Positions 8,678 to 15,953 of a DNA stretch of 64,000 bases are shown in pieces. The DNA lies in assembly GCF_036408795.1 (NCBI RefSeq), contig NZ_JAZGJP010000002.1, forward strand, positions 1-64,000. The letters run 5' to 3'. Position numbers and translations under genes: made by a program. The notes under the pieces are model-generated. The model had not been told where the DNA came from. It ran no database searches and worked only from the letters and a program-made list of their open reading frames with translations. Source of the DNA: Olsenella_L kribbiana. Lineage in GTDB: Bacteria > Actinomycetota > Coriobacteriia > Coriobacteriales > Atopobiaceae. The stretch's first letter is position 1; each line of letters opens with the position of its first letter.

Positions 8678-9241
8678 TCAGTAGAGCACCCGCTCGATCA
8701 CGGCGACAAGGACCGAGCAGTCCCTGCTGCCAAGCATCAGAAGAAGCAGAAGATGGTCCAGGACAAAGGCAACGAAGCCCTGCTCGTCCATCCCGTTGCC
8801 AAAAGCATCGGAGCGCACATGTGCATCTTTCTGCAGGGCCTGCCAAAGATGTCTTTCGACCCTTCCCAAGAAGGCATGCATGCGCGCAGCCCCCTCCTTG
8901 GCAGGACCTCCGCCAGAGGAGAGGGCGAAACCATGCAGCGCGAGGAAGCCGGGGTATGCCTGCATTCTCCGGGAGGCATGGCAGAAGAGCTCCTCTGTGG
9001 CAGCAGCGAAGCCATCGCCTTCCCGCCTCAGGCTGTCAAGATCGAAGATGTCTGACCAGATGTCTGCAGTCACAGCAAGAAGCAGGGCATCCTTGTCCGG
9101 AAAATAGTGGTAGAGCGTCCCTGCCGCAACTCCGGCTTCTGCCGCCACCGAGCGCATGCCGACACCGGCAAGGCCCTTCTGCTGCACAATCTTTCTGGCA
9201 GCGGCAAGGATCTCTTCCCTCGATGTTGCAGCTGGCTTCAT
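8678..9241 (-). CDS. TetR/AcrR-family transcriptional regulator
   Basis: The 187-aa protein has an N-terminal TetR helix-turn-helix at about residues 8-53 (SREEILAAARKIVQQKG, then MRSVAAEAGVAAGTLYHYF). The C-terminal helical ligand domain is not diagnostic. The start at 9241 has AGGAG about 6 nt upstream, and the stop of the preceding membrane-protein gene is 9 bp away, so both share one transcript. The perfect palindrome at 10001-10027 in front of this operon is the obvious candidate operator, implying autoregulation. Confidence 0.92.
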   Translation of the reverse strand: MKPAATSREEILAAARKIVQQKGLAGVGMRSVAAEAGVAAGTLYHYFPDKDALLLAVTADIWSDIFDLDSLRREGDGFAAATEELFCHASRRMQAYPGFLALHGFALSSGGGPAKEGAARMHAFLGRVERHLWQALQKDAHVRSDAFGNGMDEQGFVAFVLDHLLLLLMLGSRDCSVLVAVIERVLY

Positions 9242-9249
9242 GGAGACTC

Positions 9250-9954
9250 CTAGAGCCGGGGCAGAAGAGCGAGCCCCATGCAGATGATCCAGATATACAT
9301 GACCGTCTTCGGGAGCATCAGGGCACCCACTGCAGGCTTCCTCTTCGCCAGGAACGTGACAGGCAGATAGAAGCCGAAGGACAGAGCAATAGCGATGCAC
9401 ATCCTCCAGAGCCCATAGCCCCCCTCATTGCCGGAGATTGCAAAGAGGACGATTACGAGAAGGCCGGTGACGGCAAAGGGGATGTTGCGGGCAAGCGACC
9501 AGCGCAGGTTCTCCTTGCCGGATGTCCATTCATTCTGCGGAAAGAGGCAGAGCACGATCCTGAGCACTGCTGTCGCGAAGATGAGAGCTGGGATGGCAGG
9601 CGAGATCTCAATATCCGGAAAGATCTCTCTCCAGATGAAGTACAGCACGACATAGAACACGGTCATCGTCACGGAGGTGATGGCAGTACCAAGGCCAAGC
9701 TTTTTCGTCGTGTCTTCCCTGACGCCGAAAAGATGCATCTGGACACGCGGAATCAGGTGGAAGGCGTCTCCTCCTCCGAGCAGCACGGTCATGAGGCCAA
9801 ACAGCAGAAAGACCGTCCGCCCCTGTGCCTGCGTGAAGAAGATAATGGCAGCCACAAGATCGAACGCAAGGTAGCAGATATCGAAGATGCTCTCTGCGAT
9901 GCGCATGCCTTTGGGCATGCCTTCCTGCTTTGCGTCCTTAGGACTCTGTTTCAT
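9250..9954 (-). CDS. Integral membrane protein co-transcribed with tetR
   Basis: The 234-aa protein has about seven predicted membrane segments, for example FDICYLAFDLVAAIIFF, VFLLFGLMTVLLGGGDAF, a segment with VFYVVLYFIW, and a final VMYIWIICMGLALL. A short polar N-terminus precedes the first helix. No family was recognised with confidence and no transport motif is visible. It is the first gene of a two-gene unit with a TetR regulator, so it may handle the compound sensed by that regulator; this is inference. Confidence 0.75.
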   Translation of the reverse strand: MKQSPKDAKQEGMPKGMRIAESIFDICYLAFDLVAAIIFFTQAQGRTVFLLFGLMTVLLGGGDAFHLIPRVQMHLFGVREDTTKKLGLGTAITSVTMTVFYVVLYFIWREIFPDIEISPAIPALIFATAVLRIVLCLFPQNEWTSGKENLRWSLARNIPFAVTGLLVIVLFAISGNEGGYGLWRMCIAIALSFGFYLPVTFLAKRKPAVGALMLPKTVMYIWIICMGLALLPRL

Positions 9955-10000
9955 AGCAGCCTCTTTCTTTCAGAACAGCAGGAAGCATCCCGCTTTGCAT

Positions 10001-10027
10001 GTCAATATGAACGCTGTTCATATTGAC
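10001..10027. promoter_or_regulatory. Perfect TetR-type operator palindrome
   Basis: The arms GTCAATATGAA (10001-10011) and TTCATATTGAC (10017-10027) are exact reverse complements with a 5-bp spacer, 47 bp upstream of the membrane protein-tetR operon. Size and symmetry fit a TetR-family site. Confidence 0.7.
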
Positions 10028-10378
10028 GCCTGCAAGACACAGCGTCAACTGAAAGGAAAAGCGGCACATCTCTGACATCAGCTCCTCCACCAGCAAAGGC
10101 ACCTGCCACTCACCGAACCGCCTGCCGATCAACTGTGCAGTGCAGGGCTATCCGGCTCATCGCAATCGTGCGTGGCAAGGAAAGCAGAATGGCCATTTTC
10201 GCAGGCAGAGGCCCTGCAGATCCACATCGCACAGTCTTCGGCCTGCATTTGGATATGCCTGCGAGATGCCTGACAGATAACTGTCAGAACATTTGTTCTC
10301 ATTGTTTGCTACGCTCCTCCCTGCCCGAAGACATGTCCATCACTGAACGGACAAACCACGAGAAAGCAGTGACTGCCC
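10028..10378. other. Intergenic region upstream of the Rpn gene
   Basis: No gene was seen. The region contains a perfect 7-4-7 inverted repeat (CTGACAG 10270-10276 / CTGTCAG 10281-10287), directly followed by GAAC-4-GTTC at 10287-10298. These may be operator elements or a hairpin in the leader of the nuclease gene. Confidence 0.4.
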
Positions 10379-11386
10379 ATGGACAGCAGCAATATCTATG
10401 ACTCGGTCTTCAAGACCATGGTGCACAAGACACCCAAGCTTCTGATCCCCCTCATCAATGAGGTGTTTGGACGCCGCTATGAGATAGATGTCCCTATCGT
10501 GCAGTTCAACGAGGAGCACGAAGGACCTCTGGGCACCCACATCTCCGATTCCGTCTTCCGCATCGAAGATATGGTCTACCACCTGGAATGCCAGAGCACT
10601 CACGACGCCAGCATGGTCGTAAGAATGATCGAATACGATTTCAGCATCGCCCTGCAGGAGGCTTTGGAGCAGGGTGCACCTTACCGGATGAAATTCCCGT
10701 CCTCGTGCGTGCTGCTCCTCCGACATACCTCCAAGACGCCCGACTATCTGGAAATGGAAGTGGAGATGCCCGACAGCGAATCTTTCCGCTACCATACGAA
10801 AATCTACAAGACGCAGCTTGTCAGCGAAGAGGAGATCTTTCGCAGACGCCTCCTCATCCTCCTTCCCTTCTACCTCATGCGCTATGAGAAGGAGCTCTCG
10901 AGCCTGGATGCAGAATCGGATGCTGCAGCAGCACTCATCAGAGAATGCCGCGAGATACGCATGCGCCTTGCCGACCTCACGCTCCTGCAGGGCGACGAGC
11001 TTCTCTATCGGCAGATAACAGAGCTTATAATCAGGGTGTCAGACCATCTGCTTGCAGCAAATGAGCCACTGAACAGGAAAGTGAGGCCAGCCATGGGCGG
11101 AGAGGTCCTCGAGCTTATGGACGACAAGATCGAGCGCAGCCGCAAAGAGGGCATCCAGGAGGGAATCGCGCTCGGCCGGCAGGAAGGAGTCGAGCTCGGT
11201 CGGCAGGAAGGGGTCGCGCTCGGCCGGCAGGAAGGGGTCGAGCTCGGCCGTCAGGAAGGGTTCGAGCGGGCCGAGAGCATCCTCGCCGAGCAGATGGCCG
11301 CCCTCGGCATCGACCGGGCAGTCATCGACCGGATGATGGCAGATGCCGCTGCCAAGATTTCATCTCAACAGAGGCCGGGCGACTAG
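10379..11386 (+). CDS. Rpn-family PD-(D/E)XK nuclease with C-terminal repeats
   Basis: The 335-aa protein belongs to the Rpn / PD-(D/E)XK transposase-like family (recombination-promoting nucleases). The catalytic core is visible: D57 in HISDSVF, E70 and Q72 in the YHLECQS strand. Residues about 75-230 are helical. The C-terminal region from about 239 contains MGGEVLELMDDKIERS and four near-identical 8-aa units of the LGRQEGV(E/A) type, then a helical end. In E. coli, long Rpn proteins are toxic DNases and the C-terminal part is also made separately from an internal start and blocks the toxin; an in-frame ATG at 11093 with GTGAGG 6 nt upstream could play that role here. A near-identical copy of this C-terminal segment follows at 11467-11674. 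Confidence 0.85.
   Translation: MDSSNIYDSVFKTMVHKTPKLLIPLINEVFGRRYEIDVPIVQFNEEHEGPLGTHISDSVFRIEDMVYHLECQSTHDASMVVRMIEYDFSIALQEALEQGAPYRMKFPSSCVLLLRHTSKTPDYLEMEVEMPDSESFRYHTKIYKTQLVSEEEIFRRRLLILLPFYLMRYEKELSSLDAESDAAAALIRECREIRMRLADLTLLQGDELLYRQITELIIRVSDHLLAANEPLNRKVRPAMGGEVLELMDDKIERSRKEGIQEGIALGRQEGVELGRQEGVALGRQEGVELGRQEGFERAESILAEQMAALGIDRAVIDRMMADAAAKISSQQRPGD
11093..11386 (+). CDS. Possible intragenic C-terminal product of the Rpn gene
   Basis: An in-frame ATG at codon 239 of the nuclease gene has the Shine-Dalgarno-like GTGAGG at 11081-11086, 6 nt upstream. Its product would be 97 aa, beginning MGGEVLELMDDK and containing the repeat block. This is a predicted internal translation start, inferred by analogy with the short Rpn antitoxin proteins described in E. 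coli and from the fact that the downstream duplicate begins at exactly this ribosome site. Confidence 0.4.
   Translation: MGGEVLELMDDKIERSRKEGIQEGIALGRQEGVELGRQEGVALGRQEGVELGRQEGFERAESILAEQMAALGIDRAVIDRMMADAAAKISSQQRPGD
11171..11266 (+). repeat. Four tandem 24-bp coding repeats
   Basis: Units start at 11171, 11195, 11219 and 11243, each beginning CTCGG and differing by one to three bases. Each unit encodes LGRQEG(V/F) plus one residue. The unit is a multiple of three, so copy-number change keeps the frame. The downstream duplicate contains only one unit. Confidence 0.9.
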
Positions 11387-11466
11387 CCTCAGCGCTCCAG
11401 AGCATTCCCTTCCCAGAATGCGCGTGCACGTGCATTGTCATACAGAGACGGTTCTTTGCCGTCTGG

Positions 11467-11674
11467 CAGGAAAGGGAGGCCAGCCATGGGCGGAGAGGTC
11501 CTCGAGCTAATGGACGACAAGATCGAGCGCAGCCGCAAAGAGGGCATCCAGGAAGGAATCGCACTCGGCCGGCAGGAAGGGTTCGAGCGGGCCGAGAGCA
11601 TCCTCGCCGAGCAGATGGCCGCCCTCGGCATCGACCGGGCGCTCATCGACCGGATGATGGCAGATGCCGCCGCC
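11467..11674 (+). repeat. Duplicate of the Rpn C-terminal coding segment
   Basis: This 208-bp segment matches 11074-11353 with only a handful of substitutions and lacks exactly 72 bp (three 24-bp units). The match begins a few bases before the ribosome site of the internal ATG and ends in the last coding helix. A short hairpin (AGACGG 11446-11451 / CCGTCT 11459-11464) lies immediately upstream. Confidence 0.9.
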
Positions 11675-11701
11675 TCTCTGAAGAGCATGCCACATCAGTA
11701 G
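11486..11701 (+). CDS. Stand-alone Rpn C-terminal-domain protein, possible antitoxin copy
   Basis: This 71-aa ORF is nearly identical to the C-terminal region of the adjacent nuclease but with one LGRQEG unit instead of four and a divergent tail (ASLKSMPHQ). The ATG at 11486 has AAAGGGAGG with 6-nt spacing, a better match than the parental internal site (AAAGTGAGG). An in-frame ATG at 11435 exists but has no ribosome site. It has no catalytic residues. It could be a free inhibitor, a recombination donor for the parent gene, or a non-functional duplication; the strong ribosome site argues for translation. Confidence 0.6.
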   Translation: MGGEVLELMDDKIERSRKEGIQEGIALGRQEGFERAESILAEQMAALGIDRALIDRMMADAAASLKSMPHQ

Positions 11702-11948
11702 CAGGAAGAAAGCTTTCCCCATGCCGGATGGCAGAACAGACTTCGTGCTACAACAGGCTCCTTCTAGATTATGTTCGCTCTGCCTGCCTGCAGGCATGCA
11801 TATCCATTCTGCCTGTCGCGCGTTCCTCCGCATGCTCTGATGTCTGTCTTCCGAATGGCAGCTCAGAAGCTATCCCACGCCCCCTGCCCTGATTCTGCAA
11901 ATCTCCGTAGCGTCTGGAAAAACGCAAGCTCCTCCAGAAAGGACAATC

Positions 11949-12383
11949 ATGTCCACTTCAGCAATCGCTGCCGCACTCGGTGCCTATACCCTCTTCATCA
12001 TTTTCCTGCTCATCCTGCTCGTCATTGCCTACTGGAAGATGTTCACGAAGGCAGGCATCGCTGGGTGGAAGTCCCTCATCCCCCTCTACAACGTCTATAT
12101 CGCCTTCAAGATTGCCTGGAAGGACCAGACCGCATTCTGGGTCTGGCTTGCCGCAAACGTTGTCTACGGCCTGTTCAGGGACCATGAAGATGGAGTCTCC
12201 GGTGTCATCACGATCGCTGCGGGCACCCTTGCCCTTGTCTGGTGGATGCGCTTCTGCATGAAGCAGGCAAGGTCCTACGGCAGGGCCACCGGCGCAGGCA
12301 TTGCCGCCTTCTTCCTGCCGAACATCATGACGCTCTACTACGGCTTCGCTTCCTCCTGCACCTATGCAGGTCCCCAGGACTAG
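11949..12383 (+). CDS. DUF5684-like membrane protein
   Basis: This 144-aa protein has an N-terminal helix (YTLFIIFLLILLVIAYW) followed by the phrase MFTKAGIAGWKSLIPLYNVY, which is typical of the DUF5684 family often found mis-annotated as signal peptidase. Two further helices follow. No catalytic Ser/Lys dyad of a signal peptidase is present. The start has AAAGGA upstream. Its function is unknown; a role in membrane organisation would be a guess. Confidence 0.75.
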   Translation: MSTSAIAAALGAYTLFIIFLLILLVIAYWKMFTKAGIAGWKSLIPLYNVYIAFKIAWKDQTAFWVWLAANVVYGLFRDHEDGVSGVITIAAGTLALVWWMRFCMKQARSYGRATGAGIAAFFLPNIMTLYYGFASSCTYAGPQD

Positions 12384-12397
12384 TCGGGAGCACTGCT

Positions 12398-12604
12398 ATG
12401 GAAGATGCGCAGGACATGGCAGAGAAGCTCGAACGCTATGAGCGCTTCGCGCAGGACCTCAGAGACGAGCTTGCCGAGACAGACCAGCAGCTCAAAGACA
12501 TGAAGGCCCAAGGCAGGACAAAGACTGCCACCTACCGGCAGCTCTTTGCAAACCGCTTCATGCTCGAAGAGATGGTCTCGCGCCTCGACGAGGCAGACCT
12601 CTGA
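12398..12604 (+). CDS. Small coiled-coil protein, unknown
   Basis: This 68-aa, highly charged protein is predicted to be almost entirely helical with heptad character (MAEKLERYERFAQDLRDEL). GGGAG lies upstream and the start is 14 bp after the preceding gene's stop, suggesting co-transcription. No family was recognised. Confidence 0.65.
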   Translation: MEDAQDMAEKLERYERFAQDLRDELAETDQQLKDMKAQGRTKTATYRQLFANRFMLEEMVSRLDEADL

Positions 12605-12683
12605 GCCTGTCTCTCCTCTCGCCATATGAGATGATGGGTATAAAGAGAGCGTCAGACAAAACGCGAGACAAGGGAGATGCCTT

Positions 12684-13058
12684 ATGGAGAAAGAGCTGCT
12701 TGACTACACTGCGCAGAAGGTCGACGAGATGCTCGCTGCGCCTTCCGCCTCTGCCGATACGAAGAAGTCTGCCCAGGCCTGGAAGGACGCTATCGCAGCC
12801 GGCAAGGATGCCGATGCCGCAACGAACACCCTGCTCGATGCTATCAGCGCCCACCAGACCACAATCGACTCCCTCATCGGCTTCATGAGTTCCGACAAGG
12901 CGAAGGAGCTCTTCGGCGCAGACGTTGCCGCAAGAAACGTTGCCCACGCAGAGGAGCGCAAGGCCAAGGGCGCCAAGTGGTGCGATTGCGCAGCCTGCAG
13001 GCCCTGCCATGAGCTGCTGCACAGGTTTGGCCGTGAAGAGGCAGACGTCTATCTGTGA
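12684..13058 (+). CDS. Conserved hypothetical protein with a Cys-rich C-terminus
   Basis: The 124-aa protein has a helical acidic N-terminal part (MEKELLDYTAQKVDEML) and a C-terminal cysteine cluster WCDCAACRPCHELL, with four Cys and a His able to bind a metal or form disulfides. AAGGGAG lies upstream of the ATG and a terminator follows. I do not recognise the family. Confidence 0.7.
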   Translation: MEKELLDYTAQKVDEMLAAPSASADTKKSAQAWKDAIAAGKDADAATNTLLDAISAHQTTIDSLIGFMSSDKAKELFGADVAARNVAHAEERKAKGAKWCDCAACRPCHELLHRFGREEADVYL

Positions 13059-13084
13059 CACGGGAATCAAGATGTACAGGGCAA

Positions 13085-13118
13085 GCAGGCCAGAGGCTGG
13101 AGTCTCTGGCCTGCTTTG
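13085..13118 (+). terminator. Rho-independent terminator
   Basis: An 11-bp perfect stem (13085-13095 / 13104-13114) followed by TTT lies 27 bp after the preceding stop. The stem resembles the tRNA-Val terminator at 1246-1273. Confidence 0.7.
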
Positions 13119-13571
13119 CTGTATCCGTCTTTGCAGAACTTCGAAAGCCCGCCACTTCAGAAGAAGAGATCCGTCAGCAGACAATCCCGGCTACGCCGCG
13201 CAATGCTCGGCATCAGTGCACGCGCGATTTGCAATCATAGCGATGAACAGATCGAAAGCACGGCAACTCGGCGAGAGCAACACAGAAGCCAATCCCATCT
13301 ATGGTGCGAGATACGTTCCCCACTATTGAGCGGCAGAAAAGCTTGCTCCATCGAAGCGCATCCAGACATGGAGCTGGTCTACCCTTTTCATATTCCCGCA
13401 TGCCGCAGAAAATGCGATGTCTGGGACCAGAGCATGAAGACAAGCAAGATGCCTCCCAGAAGAGCTGCCGGGCCGAAGCCTTGCCCTGAGCTGCGGCTCT
13501 TGCTCCGCTTATGAAGGACACTCCTGGCAGATGGCGTATCATGGAAAAGAGGCGCGATATCCGGAGGCAAC
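13119..13571. other. Intergenic region, nothing recognised
   Basis: About 450 bp without a supportable gene; reading frames on both strands lack ribosome sites and family character. An ATG-proximal GGAGGCAAC just before 13572 belongs to the next gene. Confidence 0.5.
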
Positions 13572-14153
13572 ATGGGCGAGCTCACTCTTGAGGAACGTGG
13601 AAGGCTGATCGTGGATGCATGTCTGAAGCAGACAAGCACCAGCCCCTATCAGGTGTTCATGAACGTGGCACGGCAGGACTTTGTACGCATGCACGGGCCG
13701 GAACACCATGTGCTGGATGGGGCGGCACTGCTGAGTGCATACCGCAACGCAGGAGGAGACGTCGACCTTGCTGCTGCCCTGGCAGAGCTCATGTCGCGCG
13801 GTCTCAAGATGCCTGGCGCCATGTGCGGACGCTGGGGCGTATGCGGAGCGACAGCATCCATAGGAGCCGCGCTCAGCATTCTGGAACAGACAGGCCCGCT
13901 TTCAGACGACGACTCATGGGGCAGCCATATGCGCTACACGTCGCGTGCGCTGGACGGCCTGTCGCGCATAGGCGGGCCGCGCTGCTGCAAGCGCGATGCG
14001 TATGTATCGCTGCAGACAGCGGTTGACTATGTGCATGAGCGCTTCGGCGTCAGCCTTAAGAAGGACAGCATCGTCTGCGAGTTCCATCCGTACAATGCCC
14101 AGTGCCTGGGCAAGAAGTGTCCGTTCTTCCCAAAAACGGAGGCGGATGCCTGA
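13572..14153 (+). CDS. DUF5714 domain protein
   Basis: The 193-aa protein carries the hallmark glycine/cysteine segments I associate with DUF5714: GAMCGRWGVCGATASIGAA at about residues 75-95, then SILEQTGPLS, and GGPRCCKRDAYVSL near 135-150, ending with CEFHPYNAQCLGKKCPFF. The spaced Cys residues suggest metal or cluster binding. In other genomes the domain is often attached to or encoded near radical SAM proteins; no such partner is adjacent here. GGAGG precedes the start. Confidence 0.8.
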   Translation: MGELTLEERGRLIVDACLKQTSTSPYQVFMNVARQDFVRMHGPEHHVLDGAALLSAYRNAGGDVDLAAALAELMSRGLKMPGAMCGRWGVCGATASIGAALSILEQTGPLSDDDSWGSHMRYTSRALDGLSRIGGPRCCKRDAYVSLQTAVDYVHERFGVSLKKDSIVCEFHPYNAQCLGKKCPFFPKTEADA

Positions 14154-14635
14154 CTCATCCGCGCAGCTGCCTGCATCCATGATCTCCAGCAGAAGGCACT
14201 CTGCCGCAGATGGCTTCATATACCCATCTCCCAAGACTTCAGCCCCCTGCACCAGAGCCGCCTCTGCAGCACACAGTGCGGCTGACTGTATACCCTTCTT
14301 CTCCAAAGGCTCAGACGTATCAGATGGAGCCCATGCATCGGTCCACGCCCGGGGGCAGATCAAGCCACCACGCCCAATCTGCCCCGAAAGGCTTTGCAGG
14401 TACTCCTGGGGATTTCTGGATGTGTCCACCCGGCGTGTGCATCTCTTGGGCCGGCAGCCGGATGCATCGCTGGATACGTGCCAGGCACGATGCTGCCGCC
14501 GAGGACGTCCGGAGAGACCTTCATATTGCCACGGCAGAAGCTTCAGCCATGCAGAGGATTTCTGGAACAGCAGGTCGCGGGGATGCCTATTCAAGACGTT
14601 CAGAAACCTTGGTTCATGTATGCAGGACACAGATA
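14154..14635. other. Intergenic region, nothing recognised
   Basis: About 480 bp between the DUF5714 gene and the tRNA-Val terminator. Long open frames exist on several strands, as expected in GC-rich DNA, but none has a ribosome site with a recognisable product. Confidence 0.5.
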
Positions 14636-14669
14636 GAAAAGCAGCCCAGAGGCAATCCTCTGGGCTGCG
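14636..14669 (-). terminator. Rho-independent terminator of the second tRNA-Val
   Basis: The stem GCAGCCCAGAGG (14641-14652) / CCTCTGGGCTGC (14657-14668) is followed on the minus strand by TTTT. Confidence 0.8.
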
Positions 14670-14675
14670 AATGTT

Positions 14676-14750
14676 TGGTGGGCGTTAGAAGATTTGAACT
14701 TCTGACCTCTTCCGTGTCAGGGAAGCGCTCTCCCCCTGAGCTAAACGCCC
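14676..14750 (-). tRNA. tRNA-Val (GAC), second copy
   Basis: The sequence is identical to the tRNA at 1282-1356, including the encoded CCA and anticodon GAC. It has its own promoter-like sequence and terminator. Confidence 0.95.
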
Positions 14751-14791
14751 GATTATCTCTGCTGGGTTGGGGTGCCCTGCAGCAGAAAGAT

Positions 14792-14820
14792 ACTTTACGC
14801 GAATCGTGGCTCCTGTGCAA
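14792..14820 (-). promoter_or_regulatory. Sigma70-type promoter of the second tRNA-Val
   Basis: On the minus strand, TTGCAC and TAAAGT are separated by 17 bp, about 40 bp before the tRNA and just after the mnmA stop. Confidence 0.5.
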
Positions 14821-14849
14821 GAAAAACTTTCCCAAATCTGCGATTGCCC

Positions 14850-15953
14850 TTAAATTCGCGGTTTCATCACAGGATCGGGAGCGATGATGCCACCGCCCAC
14901 GCACTCGAGACCACGATAGATGACCGCACTCTGCCCCGGCGCCACGGTGCGCACCGGCTCTGTGAACGAGACCGTAGCGCTCTTTCCGTCCTCGGAGACA
15001 GAGAGCCGAGCTTCGCGAAGAGGACCTGTGTGCCTCGTGCGGACGAGACACTCCCCTGCTTCAGGCGCCGTGCCAGCAATCCAGTGGCAATCTTCGAGCG
15101 TGTGCTCTTTCGTCCAAAGTCCCGGGCACATCTTGTCTGCCGTCACATAAACGACATTTTCCTTCGTATCGGTTGCCACCACATAGCGGGCAGGGCCGCC
15201 TCCGAGATCGAGTCCTTTCCTCTGTCCTACTGTGAAGAGGAATGCCCCCTCATGGTGTCCAAGCACCTTGCCAGTCTCCCACTCGACGATGTCGCCTGCC
15301 CTCTTCTCGAGCGTATCGAGCAGGAAGGTACGGATGCCGACAGGACCGATAAAGCAGATGCCATCGGAGTCCGGCTTGGTCTCGATGCCGAGATGGCGCT
15401 CTGCGCAGGCAGCACGAACGTCTGTCTTCGAGGAGTAGCCGCCGACCGGGAAGAGAACGCGATTGAACGTCGTGCCGGGCACGCGCCAGAGGAAGTAGGT
15501 CTGATCCTTGTGCTCATCAGCAGAGCGAAGGAGCCTGGCAGGTCCTCCATCCGTGAGTGCCGGAGCCGTCCTTGCGTAGTGCCCTGTTGCGATGAGATCG
15601 GCGCCTTCCTTGAAGGCACGCTCGGCAAACGTGCCGAACTTCACCGTCTGGTTGCACATCACATCAGGATTCGGCGTATAGCCATGGGCATAGGCATCGA
15701 CAAGATAGTCTGCGACCGTCTCCTTGTACTCCTTCTCGCAGTCCCAGACTTCAAGATCCACGCCGAGTTTCACCGCTACGCGCTCCGCATCGGCCAGGTC
15801 CTCTGCCCAGGGGCACTTGAAGCCAGGAAGGTCCTTCGACCAGTTCCTCATATAGACAGCCGTGACATCGAAGCCCTGCTCTACGAGGAGCGCGCAGGAC
15901 AAGGCCGAGTCCACGCCTCCGCTCATGCCGAGGAATACCTTCTTGCCCATCAT
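14850..15953 (-). CDS. mnmA: tRNA-specific 2-thiouridylase MnmA
   Basis: This 367-aa enzyme thiolates U34 of tRNA-Lys, -Glu and -Gln using sulfur relayed from a cysteine desulfurase. It shows the PP-loop ATP site GMSGGVDSALS near the N-terminus, the catalytic-cysteine segment TPNPDVMCNQTVKFG, the second catalytic cysteine in SDGICFIG, and the C-terminal beta-barrel. The start ATGATG overlaps the stop of the cysteine desulfurase gene (ATGA overlap), so the enzyme and its sulfur donor are translationally coupled. A start one codon later is equally possible. Confidence 0.96.
   Translation of the reverse strand: MMGKKVFLGMSGGVDSALSCALLVEQGFDVTAVYMRNWSKDLPGFKCPWAEDLADAERVAVKLGVDLEVWDCEKEYKETVADYLVDAYAHGYTPNPDVMCNQTVKFGTFAERAFKEGADLIATGHYARTAPALTDGGPARLLRSADEHKDQTYFLWRVPGTTFNRVLFPVGGYSSKTDVRAACAERHLGIETKPDSDGICFIGPVGIRTFLLDTLEKRAGDIVEWETGKVLGHHEGAFLFTVGQRKGLDLGGGPARYVVATDTKENVVYVTADKMCPGLWTKEHTLEDCHWIAGTAPEAGECLVRTRHTGPLREARLSVSEDGKSATVSFTEPVRTVAPGQSAVIYRGLECVGGGIIAPDPVMKPRI

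Noticed and set aside
8488..10026. 512-codon plus-strand frame across the tetR and membrane-protein genes
   Set aside because: It lies antisense to two genes with clear domains and ribosome sites; its composition (Arg, Ser, His, Pro-rich) is typical of an antisense frame.
10135..10401. 88-codon ORF upstream of the Rpn gene
   Set aside because: No ribosome site and it overlaps the nuclease start in another frame.
10588..10887. 99-codon alternative frame inside the Rpn gene
   Set aside because: Out-of-frame shadow without ribosome site or recognisable product.
11171..11266. CRISPR-like array
   Set aside because: The 24-bp units are contiguous, in coding frame and without spacers; it is a coding minisatellite.
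11435..11701. Longer start at 11435 for the Rpn C-terminal duplicate
   Set aside because: The ATG has no Shine-Dalgarno sequence and the extra 17 codons fall outside the duplicated segment; the ATG at 11486 has a strong site.
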